A stretch of DNA of 63,360 nucleotides from contig JALFNN010000087.1 in NCBI GenBank assembly GCA_022774325.1, positions 1-63,360 of the forward strand, written 5' to 3'. Each line of letters starts with the position of its first letter. The first letter of the stretch is position 1. Below the pieces are notes generated by a model. It was given only the letters and a program-made list of their open reading frames with translations, ran no database searches and was not told the DNA's origin. The position numbers and the translations under genes are program-made. The stretch is from a bacterium. GTDB lineage: Bacteria; Bacillota; Clostridia; Lachnospirales; Lachnospiraceae. This document shows positions 53,507-62,468 of the stretch, piece by piece.

Positions 53507-53568
53507 AGCCTATGCAGATAATACATATCAAACATATAGGAATTATAAGATAAGAAAGGAAGGGGATT

Positions 53569-54798
53569 ATGAGCTGTGAATTTAATAATATATCTAAGGA
53601 AGAGGAGAAGGGGATCACTTACACAGACGCTGAGGCAGAGCTTCATGCAAAAGAAGTGGGTGTTGATCCCAGGCCAAATGAAACATTGGTTGAAATTGAT
53701 GAGAGGGGAGCGTTTATCAGACAGCCTAATGCATTTATAAAACCATTCGGAGATAAGCCTGGTGACAATAAAGCGGAGGCGGGAAGATATCGTATTTACT
53801 GGGCAACAGGATGCCATTGGTCAAACAGACCGGTAATTGTGAGAGATATTCTGGGTCTGCAGGATGTTATTTCTGATATTAAAGTATCTCACTCTGGGGA
53901 AACGAATGTATATGGGCATGGGTTTGGAAATCAGCCTGATCACCGGGATCCGGTGACGGGGGCGTATTTCTTAAGTGAGTTTTACAAGAGAGCAAATCCG
54001 GATTTTAAAGGCAGAGCGACAACTCCAACGCTGGTAGATGTTGTGAATAAAACGGCAGTGAATAATGATTACCACCGCCTCACAAATTACATCGAGGTAC
54101 AGTTCAGACCATTCCAGCCCGAGGATGCACCGGATCTTTATCCAAAGAAATTCAGAAAAGAGATCGATGAGTTTAACGACTGGTTATTTCCGCATATCAA
54201 TAATTCCCATTACAGAATGGCTTTCTGTCAGTCGCCGGAAGCATATTTTGAGGCGTATGAAGATTTTTATGAATCACTTGACAAACTGGAGAAACGTCTT
54301 GAAACCAACCGTTTTATATTCGGTGATTATATCACGGATGCAGATGTTCGTCTGTATGTGACACTGGTTCGCTGGGATGTTAATTACTACCATAATATTG
54401 GTCCAGTTCATAAACCGATATATGAATATAAGAATCTATGGGGATATATTAGAGAATTAAATACTATTCCTGCATTCCATAACAATTGCAATGCGAAAGA
54501 ACTGGCATTATCAGGACCAAAGAGAGATAAAAAAGAAAAACTTTTCAGAGGATTTAACGAAAGAATTCTTTCAAAATTAGATTTCGATGCATTCTGGAAA
54601 TATGACGGAGAACGAGCAGCACTTAGCAAGAACCCGGATGAAGTATATCTTCGTCATCCAAAGGGAGAAACCTATGAAGAATATGCATCGGAGATTTCTA
54701 CTACAATCTGGAACAGCCCAAGTTGGGAAGATAGAAATCCGAAGAATGGAACCCTTTCGGTGGACGCATCAATTAATCCGATTCAGGGACTTTTATAA
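53569..54798 (+). CDS. Glutathionyl-hydroquinone reductase-like protein (GST Xi/Omega)
   Basis: 409 residues. The layout is that of the YqjG/ECM4 family: N-terminal thioredoxin-like domain with Cys82 in ATGCHWSNRPVI (CPWA in the model enzymes), then an all-helical GST domain (about 190-330) with EAYEDFYESLDKLEKRL and FGDYITDADVRLYVTLVRWD. Family members reductively remove thiol adducts from quinones through a cysteine. Such a gene is odd in clostridia, which mostly lack glutathione. It is first in an apparent operon with a polar amino-acid importer, GNAT and peptidase. Confidence 0.82.
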   Translation: MSCEFNNISKEEEKGITYTDAEAELHAKEVGVDPRPNETLVEIDERGAFIRQPNAFIKPFGDKPGDNKAEAGRYRIYWATGCHWSNRPVIVRDILGLQDVISDIKVSHSGETNVYGHGFGNQPDHRDPVTGAYFLSEFYKRANPDFKGRATTPTLVDVVNKTAVNNDYHRLTNYIEVQFRPFQPEDAPDLYPKKFRKEIDEFNDWLFPHINNSHYRMAFCQSPEAYFEAYEDFYESLDKLEKRLETNRFIFGDYITDADVRLYVTLVRWDVNYYHNIGPVHKPIYEYKNLWGYIRELNTIPAFHNNCNAKELALSGPKRDKKEKLFRGFNERILSKLDFDAFWKYDGERAALSKNPDEVYLRHPKGETYEEYASEISTTIWNSPSWEDRNPKNGTLSVDASINPIQGLL

Positions 54799-54819
54799 TA
54801 GGAAGGAGAAAAAACAAAA

Positions 54820-55710
54820 ATGAATAAATTAAGATATAAGTTTTTATCAGCAGTATTAGGTATTACAGTAGTGGCGGTCAGTCTGGCAGGCTGTGGATCG
54901 TCTGGCAAGAACACTGACAAGAACAGTTCAGAACCGACGGAAAATGAAGTAACGGTGGTGAAAGGTGTAACGGGTGGTTCGCTGGCTCCCTATTTCTATA
55001 TGGATGAAAATAACAAACTTACCGGTGTAGATATTGAAATTGCCGAAGAGGCATTTAGCAGACTCCCACAGTATGAACTCGAGACCGAGGTGGCTGATGC
55101 ACTTCAGGGTGTACTTTCCGGGCAATATGATATTGCAATTAATAATTATGGATATACCGATGAGAGAGCCGAATCTTATTATTTTTCATATCCATACAAG
55201 ACAAGCTTTAATGAATATATTCAAAGAGCGGATGATCAGCCGTTAGAGTCTCTTGAAGATGCGGCTGAAAGAGGCTACAAGATTGAACTGACTGCGGGAA
55301 GTCTTACAGGAAATGCATTAGAAAAATGGAATAAAGATCATCCTGAGAAACAAATCAATATCATTTATTCTGAGACAGATTTTCAAGTTCGTTATCAGCA
55401 TATCGTAGACGGAACGACAGATTTTGCGATTGATGACGGACCAATCATAGAGAATCTGCTTCCAAAATTTGGAATGGAAGGTCAGCTTGTGGCCAATGAC
55501 ATTGATGCAGAGACAGAAGATTTCCTGTTCCCGCAGAATAATACATATTTCCTTCTCGCAAAAAATGAAAAAGGAGCTCAGATTCGTGAGGATTTAGATA
55601 AGGTTCTGAAGGAAATGAAAGAAGATGGAACTATTGCGGAAATTACAAAGAAATATCTGGGAGTTGATACTTCAGTAGATCCGAAATACCTGGAAGAAAC
55701 AATTAATTAA
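54820..55710 (+). CDS. Polar amino-acid ABC transporter binding lipoprotein
   Basis: 296 residues, family-3 solute-binding protein (cystine/amino-acid type). Signal with lipobox LAGC (Cys near residue 25), then the family start GGSLAPYFYMDENNKLTGVDIEIAEE and DIAINNYGYTDERAE. It most resembles TcyJ/TcyK-type proteins that bind cystine and S-compounds (inference from pattern). Coupled by 21 nt to the GST-like gene. Confidence 0.88.
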   Translation: MNKLRYKFLSAVLGITVVAVSLAGCGSSGKNTDKNSSEPTENEVTVVKGVTGGSLAPYFYMDENNKLTGVDIEIAEEAFSRLPQYELETEVADALQGVLSGQYDIAINNYGYTDERAESYYFSYPYKTSFNEYIQRADDQPLESLEDAAERGYKIELTAGSLTGNALEKWNKDHPEKQINIIYSETDFQVRYQHIVDGTTDFAIDDGPIIENLLPKFGMEGQLVANDIDAETEDFLFPQNNTYFLLAKNEKGAQIREDLDKVLKEMKEDGTIAEITKKYLGVDTSVDPKYLEETIN

Positions 55711-55722
55711 GAGGAAACGGGT

Positions 55723-56226
55723 ATGCAAATATATCGTATTAATAAAGAAACGGATGAATGGTTAAAGAAAGCATATGATTATGTAAGAACGGATGCCTTC
55801 TGCTTTGGTCAGAATATCCCTGTGGAATTAGAATTTGCGGGGGAAGAAGCTCAAGATGATTTAGAAGGTGTTGTGATACTGGAAGATCATAAGCCGGTTG
55901 CCGGATGCCGGATTTCATATCCGGCAGATGGAATCGGGAAAATTGAACGTGTCTGTGTGGTTCGTGAAAAGCAAAAGGGAGGATATGGCAGTATACTCAT
56001 CAGGGAAGCGGAAAAATGGTTGATTGAGAATGGTGTCAGACATATTGTTATTAACAGTCAGGACAGAGCGGCCGGTTTCTATCATAAGTTGGGATACATC
56101 ACAAATCCTACAGTTGATCCTCATGCGTATGATAAGAAAAGAAAGAGGAAAAAGGCGGCAGATGAAGCCTCCCTGCCAAAGATAAATCTGGGATTTTCGA
56201 CTGTTCTGGTAGAAAAATACGTGTAA
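55723..56226 (+). CDS. GNAT-family N-acetyltransferase
   Basis: 167 residues. Acetyl-CoA loop VREKQKGGYGSILIREAE (QxxGxG variant) and a final strand with RAAGFYHKLGY are clear. It lies inside the ABC operon between binding protein and permease. In Bacillus, operons for S-modified cysteines also hold an acetyltransferase and a peptidase-like deacetylase; here the substrate is unknown. Confidence 0.87.
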   Translation: MQIYRINKETDEWLKKAYDYVRTDAFCFGQNIPVELEFAGEEAQDDLEGVVILEDHKPVAGCRISYPADGIGKIERVCVVREKQKGGYGSILIREAEKWLIENGVRHIVINSQDRAAGFYHKLGYITNPTVDPHAYDKKRKRKKAADEASLPKINLGFSTVLVEKYV

Positions 56227-56242
56227 TAGAAGGGAAAAGGGA

Positions 56243-56998
56243 ATGGGTAAATTATTTGATGTTTCACTGGTATTTTCATCAATACCTGAATTGTTGGAAA
56301 AGCTTCCTATAACTCTGGAACTGGCATTGCTGGCGATGGTGCTTGCACTTGTTATAGGGCTCATAATGGCTATTATTAAGATGAAAAATATAAAAGTGCT
56401 GACACAGATTGTGAATATTATCATATCAATGCTTCGAGGAACGCCTGTCATTGTTCAACTCTATGTCGCATTTTTCGGGATACCGATGATATTTACGGCA
56501 ATCAACAACAGCTGGGGAACTGATCTTGCTGTGGCTGATATTCCCGGGTTTGTGTATGCGATGATTGCATTGGGCTTGAATCAGGCGGCGTTTATGGCTG
56601 AAATAATACGTTCTGCCCTGCAGTCAGTAAATTCGGGACAGATAGAGGCCGCCAGTGCGCTTGGTATGACCTATGGACAGGCTTTGAGAAGAATTATTAT
56701 CCCGGAAGCGTTCGAGGTGGCGCTCCCTACATTGGGTAACTCGTTGATCAGTATTATCAAGGGGACATCGTTGGCATTTACCTGCGCAGTTGTAGAGATT
56801 ACTGCCCAGGGTAAAATCATCGGAGGAAGGACATATCGTTATTTTGAAGTATATGTCTCACTTGCTATCATATATTGGGTCATTACGATTATAATTGAAC
56901 AATTGATTAAGTTTATTGAGAAACGAATACGTATACCGGAGCAAGTTGCGATGGTGTCACCGGCGCGTATAAAGGAGTGCATATATGATAAAGATTGA
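56243..56998 (+). CDS. Polar amino-acid ABC transporter permease
   Basis: A 251-residue HisM/GlnP-type permease with about five membrane helices and the EAA loop EAASALGMTYGQALRRIIIPEAF. GLNQAAFMAEIIRSALQSV is typical of the family. Single permease, so likely a homodimer. It overlaps the ATPase gene by 14 nt. Confidence 0.93.
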   Translation: MGKLFDVSLVFSSIPELLEKLPITLELALLAMVLALVIGLIMAIIKMKNIKVLTQIVNIIISMLRGTPVIVQLYVAFFGIPMIFTAINNSWGTDLAVADIPGFVYAMIALGLNQAAFMAEIIRSALQSVNSGQIEAASALGMTYGQALRRIIIPEAFEVALPTLGNSLISIIKGTSLAFTCAVVEITAQGKIIGGRTYRYFEVYVSLAIIYWVITIIIEQLIKFIEKRIRIPEQVAMVSPARIKECIYDKD

Positions 56999-57743
56999 AC
57001 ATTTATCAAAGAAGTATCATGATAATGTGGTGTTGGACGATATGAATCTGGAAATCCACAAGGGTGATGTTGTGGGAGTGATCGGCCCATCGGGAACTGG
57101 AAAATCAACATTACTGCGTTGTATCAACCATCTTGAAATTCCAGAGCAAGGTGTGGTATATATAGGCGAAGAGAGAGTGGAACTTGCTCAGAAGAAGCCG
57201 AAAAATCTTCTGGATCTGCGAAAAAATACCGGAATGGTTTTTCAGAAGTTTAACCTGTTTGAGAAGAAAACTGCTCTGGAAAATGTAATGGAAGGTCTTG
57301 TTACGGTAAAGAAGATTAAAAAAGATGAGGCAAGAAAAATTGCGATGCAGGAATTGGTAAATGTGGGAATGGCGCAATGGGCAAATCATTATCCAAAACA
57401 TTTGTCAGGAGGACAGCAGCAAAGGGTGGCTCTTGCACGTGCTCTGGCTATGAAACCGCAGGTTCTTCTTCTTGATGAGCCTACATCAGCGCTGGATCCC
57501 GAGCTTGTTGGTGAAGTCCTGGATGTAATCAAGAGGGTGGCAGAGAAAGGTTACACGATGATTCTGGTTTCGCATGAAATGAATTTTGTGCGACATGTGT
57601 CTAATCGAGTGATTTTCCTGGATAAAGGGCATATTGTGGAGGATGGAACTCCGAAAGAAGTGTTTGATAATCCAAAGAATGAACGTACAATAGAATTCTT
57701 CCGCAAAATGAATCTGATGAATGAACCGGATTATGTAATTTGA
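56985..57743 (+). CDS. Polar amino-acid ABC transporter ATPase
   Basis: 252 residues, GlnQ/TcyN class. Walker A GPSGTGKST (about 35-43), signature LSGGQQQR, Walker B LLLDEPTSALDPE, then the switch His in LVSHEM. It completes the importer: binding protein, permease and ATPase all present in one operon. Confidence 0.95.
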   Translation: MIKIEHLSKKYHDNVVLDDMNLEIHKGDVVGVIGPSGTGKSTLLRCINHLEIPEQGVVYIGEERVELAQKKPKNLLDLRKNTGMVFQKFNLFEKKTALENVMEGLVTVKKIKKDEARKIAMQELVNVGMAQWANHYPKHLSGGQQQRVALARALAMKPQVLLLDEPTSALDPELVGEVLDVIKRVAEKGYTMILVSHEMNFVRHVSNRVIFLDKGHIVEDGTPKEVFDNPKNERTIEFFRKMNLMNEPDYVI

Positions 57744-57761
57744 TGAGGAAAGAGAGAGTAT

Positions 57762-58850
57762 GTGTCGATGATTGAAGAAATAAAGAAGTTATTATTACAA
57801 CTGGTTGAAATTGATTCTCCTTCAGGAGAAGAAAATGGGATTATAAAGTTTTTAAAGAAAAAATATGAGGAAATAGGTATTCATCTTCAAGAAGACAATT
57901 CGGGTAATCTCTATGCTGAAATTGAAGGCAAAGGGGATTACCTTTTGCTGTCTGCTCACATGGACACTGTGAATCCAGGGAAGGGGAAAAAGGCTGTTGT
58001 AAACGCAGACGGTATAATTTCCAGTGATGGAACAACGATTCTGGGCGCTGATGACTTTTCCGGACTGGTGGAAATTTATGAAGTGGCAAAATATGTTATG
58101 GACAATCATATCCCACATAAAGCAATAGAACTTCTATTTACTACGGGTGAAGAACGGTACTGTGTTGGTGCTAAGAAATTTGATTTTCGTAAGGTAAAAG
58201 CAAAAACAGCATATGTGCTGGATTTGAGTGGTCCGGTCGGAAGGGCAGCGTATGCAGCACCTACAATTTTATCGTTTGAAGCTGTAGTTCGCGGAAAAGC
58301 GGCACATGCAGGATTTAATCCGGAAGAAGGAATTCATGCAATTCAGGCTGCGTCGAGGGCGATCGGAAAACTGCAGCTTGGAAAAGTGAAGGAAGGTGTG
58401 ACGGGAAATGTGGGCATCATACAAGGTGGAAAAGGGACCAATATTGTCCCTGATGAAGTAAGGATTCAGGGAGAAATAAGAAGTATGCAACATGAGGATG
58501 CAATTAGACTTGCGGATGAATACAGATGCATTTTTGAAGAGGAATCAGCCGCTTCTGGAGCAACTGTGTCATGGGAGGAGGAAATTCATATTCAGGCCTA
58601 TGAGACTTTATTAGAAAGCAAAGCTGTGAAAGAGTTTGAAAATGCAGTAAAAGCGGTTGGACCTTCGCCAAAACTGGAGAAGACATTCGGAGGAAGCGAC
58701 CAGAATGTATTTGCGCAGAAAGGAATCGAAGGAATCGTTGTCGCCAATTCTATGTATAACGTGCATAGTGTTGAGGAATACACGAATCTTTTTGAAATGG
58801 AAAAGGTGGTGGAAATATTAAAGGAAATTGTGAGAAATGAAGAGATATAA
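57762..58850 (+). CDS. M20-family metallopeptidase (PepT-like)
   Basis: 362 residues. Zinc-site motifs: SAHMDTVNPG, LGADDFSG (bridging Asp), TTGEERYCVGAKKF (catalytic Glu) and FGGSDQNVF; the dimerisation domain is in between (about 175-290). PepT-like proteins are small aminopeptidases or deacetylases with unknown exact substrates. It ends the GST/ABC operon. The start is GTG 57762 or ATG 57768; SD spacing favours GTG. In this context it could release an amino acid from an acetylated or peptide-linked conjugate (inference). Confidence 0.85.
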   Translation: MSMIEEIKKLLLQLVEIDSPSGEENGIIKFLKKKYEEIGIHLQEDNSGNLYAEIEGKGDYLLLSAHMDTVNPGKGKKAVVNADGIISSDGTTILGADDFSGLVEIYEVAKYVMDNHIPHKAIELLFTTGEERYCVGAKKFDFRKVKAKTAYVLDLSGPVGRAAYAAPTILSFEAVVRGKAAHAGFNPEEGIHAIQAASRAIGKLQLGKVKEGVTGNVGIIQGGKGTNIVPDEVRIQGEIRSMQHEDAIRLADEYRCIFEEESAASGATVSWEEEIHIQAYETLLESKAVKEFENAVKAVGPSPKLEKTFGGSDQNVFAQKGIEGIVVANSMYNVHSVEEYTNLFEMEKVVEILKEIVRNEEI

Positions 58851-58876
58851 ATAAACAGTAAAGATAAAGAAAAAAA

Positions 58877-58905
58877 CTGAAAATGCAGGATATGTGTGTT
58901 ATAAT
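58877..58905 (+). promoter_or_regulatory. Promoter of the 58945 gene
   Basis: -35 CTGAAA, 17-nt spacer, -10 TATAAT with TG extended element, about 40 nt before the ATG. Confidence 0.65.
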
Positions 58906-58944
58906 TAATGTCAATTAAAAGAATCAATATCAGGAGTGACACGA

Positions 58945-59322
58945 ATGATAATATTGAACGATTACCTGTATTCCGGAGATACGGTTATTAAAATACTTCA
59001 GAATTATATGGAAGATCTGCTTTGTACAAAAACGATGGACGATATTGCGGAAATCGGACCGGCCAATCACCTAGGGTACGAGAAACGCCAGGAGAACGAA
59101 CGGGTGAGAAGAGATGCAGTTCCGGAAGGGGAGTGTGTTTATTTTGATGAAGCGTATGAGCGGGGGATGCGTTTGCTTCAGCTGAATCTTGCCGAACTTG
59201 ATGTAAATATGTTTTCGGCTGTAAATAACAGTCTGATCAACGATGGATGTGGGCTTTACCGGGGGCGACAGATCCTGCCGTATGAACATTTGTCTAGATT
59301 TCAGAATGACCTGATTGATTGA
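58945..59322 (+). CDS. Conserved hypothetical protein
   Basis: 125 residues, acidic, soluble, not recognised. No membrane segment or known catalytic motif; it contains two cysteines and many charged residues (DYLYSGDTVIKILQNYMEDL at the start). AGGAG lies 9 nt before ATG 58945. It has its own promoter and a 26-nt gap to the LTA-synthase-like gene, so the two are likely co-transcribed. A role linked to cell-envelope growth would be guesswork. Confidence 0.6.
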   Translation: MIILNDYLYSGDTVIKILQNYMEDLLCTKTMDDIAEIGPANHLGYEKRQENERVRRDAVPEGECVYFDEAYERGMRLLQLNLAELDVNMFSAVNNSLINDGCGLYRGRQILPYEHLSRFQNDLID

Positions 59323-59348
59323 TGTCAGTCAGATAAAGGGGAATAAAA

Positions 59349-61478
59349 ATGCAAACAAAAGATAGCTTGAGAAGGGTTATGAAATATGCCTGTATTCTAT
59401 ATTTTCCGATTCTGTTATTATACCTGGAATTGGTTTTTCATCTCTATATGCGGCTTAGGATGGCATATTTTCCGATTATTGCCTGTTTTGCGGTTTCACT
59501 TGGAATGCTGGTCAGCGCTCTGGTGAACTGTTTTAGCAAAAGAACGAGGCATATTCTGACAAGTGTGTTCAGTTTGTTTTTGGCCGTGCTGTTTTGTGTG
59601 GAAATGATCTGCCGCAGGATTCTGCAGCAGTATTTTCAGTTATTCAGTGCGCTCGATACGGCTGCAGGCAATCGGCTCGGAGATTATCGAAATGCCGTTG
59701 TGAAGGCTCTTGAACAGAATTGGATCGGGTTGCTTCTTATGCTGGTCGTTCCGGGAATGATGTGCGCTATACAGGTTTTTCGAATTGATACATTTGGAAT
59801 AAAGATAAAAACCGATACAAAAAAACGGTGGCCTCTACAGAAAAGACTCCTGTTTCTGTACAGATTTACCGCTGTTCCGATGATAGGTTGTGTGGTGTTT
59901 TATCTTTTGACGCTGGCTATGGTTTATCTTTATCCCTGGGAAGGCGATTTTACTCCGGAAAAGCTCTATGCTATGGATACGAATACGGATGATCAGGTGG
60001 AGCAGCTGGGACTTCTTACGATGCTTCGTCTGGATTGTAAACATATGATTTTCGGAAGTAACAGTAATATGGATATCAGTCTGGAACAGCTTGCCGATGC
60101 GGAAAATGAGAAGGCGGTTCAGGATGAAGAAATAGCAGAGGAGGTGGCGGAACCGGAAATTGATACTTCTCCGAATGTGTTGGAGCTGGATCTGCAAAAA
60201 TGGATCGATGAAGCCCCGAATGAGGATGTAAAATGGCTTTCGGAGTATATTCAGACAGTAACGCCGACGAGAAAAAATGAGTATACGGGAATGTTTGAAA
60301 ACTATAATGTAATATTTATTACGGCCGAAGGGTTCAGCGGGTATTTGATCGATGAGACATTGACTCCGACGCTGTACCGGCTGACACATGAAGGATTCGT
60401 ATTCAACCGGTTTTATTCGGCGCTTCATTTTACAAGTACTTCCGGGGGTGAATTCCAGAATCTTACGGGACTGTACCCAAAAAATGGATTTCCGGTCAGC
60501 ATGAAGGAGACTGGGGAACAAGGAATAAGCCTGCCTTTTACGCTGGCAAATATACTGCAGCCTTTGGATTATACGTGTATTGGTTTTCATTTTAATGAAA
60601 ATATGTATGGCAGGGCTCTGTCACATCCTAATTTGGGATATGACTGGCGGCAGTGTTCGGAGTGTCTGAATCTGCTGACGAAAGAAATAAATCAGGAGGG
60701 CGATGCTTACTGGCCCCAGTCGGACGACTATATGGTGGAACAGAGTCTTCAAGAGTATTTGACAAAGGAACCGTTTCATATCTATTATCTGACGCTGAGC
60801 GGTCATTTGCCGTATGGGTTTGAAAGCAACCAGATGTCCAAAAGGAATCAGGAGGCTGTGGCGTCTCTTCCGTACTCGGAGAAGACAAAGTCCTATATTG
60901 CGGCGAACCTGGAACTGGAAAAGGGACTGACCCGTCTGGTAAATGCGCTGGAGGAAGCGGGAATTGCAGACCGGACTTTGATTGTTATGGCTCCGGATCA
61001 TATTCCTTATTCGGATATTGATGTTATAGAAGAACTGGCGGGACGCTCCTTTGGAAAGGATTCTCTTGAATCGCTGAATGAGAAGTCCGTGGATTTTGAC
61101 GTATATAAGAATTCACTTATTATGTGGACTGCTGGGATGGAAGAGAGTGTGACGGTTAACAAACCCTGCTGTCAGGTGGATATTCTGCCGACGGTTTTGA
61201 ATTTACTGGGGCTCGATTATGATTCCAGGCTTCTGGCAGGAAGGGATATTCTTTCGGATTCCGAGCCTTTGGTCGTGTTTTTCTCCAGTTCATGGCTGAC
61301 GGACAAGGGGAGTTATAATCGCTTTACCGGCACGTTCACGCCTGCTTTGGGAGTTTCTATGACGGATGAAGAAATACAAGCTTACACGGAGCGTATCAAA
61401 GCCATAGCTGCCTGCCGGCTTCAAATGACATCGATCATCATTGAAAATGATTATTACCGGTTGGTCACGGGTTTGTGA
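59349..61478 (+). CDS. Lipoteichoic acid synthase-like sulfatase-fold protein
   Basis: 709 residues. About five membrane helices (15-205) are followed by an extracellular alkaline-phosphatase-fold domain (about 310-620). Probable nucleophile T364 in HFTSTSGGEF; VIFITAEGFSGYLID (first metal Glu) and VMAPDHIPY (metal Asp/His) match LtaS. It polymerises or transfers glycerol-phosphate groups on the outer face. An acidic linker (about 245-285) precedes the catalytic domain. Cys-Cys at about 613 is unusual. Whether it makes LTA or another glycerol-phosphate-modified glycan is unknown. Confidence 0.85.
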   Translation: MQTKDSLRRVMKYACILYFPILLLYLELVFHLYMRLRMAYFPIIACFAVSLGMLVSALVNCFSKRTRHILTSVFSLFLAVLFCVEMICRRILQQYFQLFSALDTAAGNRLGDYRNAVVKALEQNWIGLLLMLVVPGMMCAIQVFRIDTFGIKIKTDTKKRWPLQKRLLFLYRFTAVPMIGCVVFYLLTLAMVYLYPWEGDFTPEKLYAMDTNTDDQVEQLGLLTMLRLDCKHMIFGSNSNMDISLEQLADAENEKAVQDEEIAEEVAEPEIDTSPNVLELDLQKWIDEAPNEDVKWLSEYIQTVTPTRKNEYTGMFENYNVIFITAEGFSGYLIDETLTPTLYRLTHEGFVFNRFYSALHFTSTSGGEFQNLTGLYPKNGFPVSMKETGEQGISLPFTLANILQPLDYTCIGFHFNENMYGRALSHPNLGYDWRQCSECLNLLTKEINQEGDAYWPQSDDYMVEQSLQEYLTKEPFHIYYLTLSGHLPYGFESNQMSKRNQEAVASLPYSEKTKSYIAANLELEKGLTRLVNALEEAGIADRTLIVMAPDHIPYSDIDVIEELAGRSFGKDSLESLNEKSVDFDVYKNSLIMWTAGMEESVTVNKPCCQVDILPTVLNLLGLDYDSRLLAGRDILSDSEPLVVFFSSSWLTDKGSYNRFTGTFTPALGVSMTDEEIQAYTERIKAIAACRLQMTSIIIENDYYRLVTGL

Positions 61479-61512
61479 AAATAATAACTTTTATTTATAT
61501 GTTTTAAATCTA

Positions 61513-61541
61513 TTGATTTATTGGGTGCAATGCGCTATAGT
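61513..61541 (+). promoter_or_regulatory. Promoter of the SDR gene
   Basis: -35 TTGATT, 17-nt spacer, -10 TATAGT, about 70 nt before the ATG. Confidence 0.75.
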
Positions 61542-61614
61542 AATATTAGCTGAAATTCGGCACGTTATTATATGAATATACGTGCAGAATGCATAATTAA
61601 GGAGGATGATTATC

Positions 61615-62418
61615 ATGGGAAGATTACAGGACAAAGTTGCAATTGTTACAGGTTCCACCAGCGGAATCGGAATCGGAATTGCCAGATTATTTGCAGCTGA
61701 AGGCGCTAAAGTAGTGATTTGTGGACGTAGAGCTGAAAAAGGACAGGCTGTTGTTGACAGCATCGTGGCAGAAGGCGGAGAAGCTTCTTATCACTTTATG
61801 GATATTACAGATCTGGAAAGTATCGAAAAGTTATTTGCTGATACAGCAGAAAAGTATGGAAAGATTGATGTTTTGGTAAATAACGCTGCTAACGTAGCTC
61901 TGAAGGACGGACGTGTTGATGAGCTTACAGTTGAGATGTGGGATGCTATTTTCCAGAGTGATATGCGCGGTACATTCTACTCTACAAAATGCGTACTTCC
62001 ATATTTAGAGAAGAATGAGAACGGTGGTTCTATCATCAATATCGGTTCTATGGCTTCCTGCGGAGGCGACCTTGGATCAACAGCTTACGCTTGTGCAAAA
62101 GCAGGTGTTGATATGCTGACCAAGTCTACAGCACTTCAGTACGGCAAGAAGAACATTCGTTGCAACTGTGTTCGTCCGGGACTTATTGTTACACCACAGA
62201 ATGAAGCAAATGTACCACAGGCTCTGAAAGACATTTTCCTGAGCAACATCATGGTTAACCGTTATGGATGCCCGGAAGATATCGGAAATATGTGTCTGTA
62301 TCTTGCTTCTGATGAAAGCAGCTATTTCACAGGACAGGTTGTTACTGTAGACGGTGGTCTGAATGCACATGTTTCTACCGTTGCTCAGTTCAAACAGCTC
62401 AGCTCACGTACATGGTAA
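61615..62418 (+). CDS. SDR-family oxidoreductase
   Basis: 267 residues, classical short-chain dehydrogenase. Cofactor motif TGSTSGIGIG (11-20 region), NNAA, catalytic Ser in INIGSMAS and YACAKAG (Tyr and Lys), then RPGLIVTPQ. It has strong promoter, GGAGG and terminator, and codon use like highly expressed genes. Such SDRs in gut Lachnospiraceae include hydroxysteroid dehydrogenases, but the substrate cannot be assigned here. Confidence 0.85.
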   Translation: MGRLQDKVAIVTGSTSGIGIGIARLFAAEGAKVVICGRRAEKGQAVVDSIVAEGGEASYHFMDITDLESIEKLFADTAEKYGKIDVLVNNAANVALKDGRVDELTVEMWDAIFQSDMRGTFYSTKCVLPYLEKNENGGSIINIGSMASCGGDLGSTAYACAKAGVDMLTKSTALQYGKKNIRCNCVRPGLIVTPQNEANVPQALKDIFLSNIMVNRYGCPEDIGNMCLYLASDESSYFTGQVVTVDGGLNAHVSTVAQFKQLSSRTW

Positions 62419-62432
62419 AAGAAAATATTTTT

Positions 62433-62464
62433 GAAAAGAGTTCCCTTTGCGGAACTCTTTTCTG
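62433..62464 (+). terminator. Terminator of the SDR gene
   Basis: A perfect 12-bp stem GAAAAGAGTTCC / GGAACTCTTTTC with a 6-nt loop. The group II intron begins 5 nt later. Confidence 0.88.
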
Positions 62465-62468
62465 TTGC

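Noticed and set aside
61615-62418. SDR named as a bile-acid 7-alpha or 7-beta hydroxysteroid dehydrogenase
   Set aside because: Only general SDR motifs can be read; the sequence does not match the start of the HSDHs I can recall, so no substrate is given.
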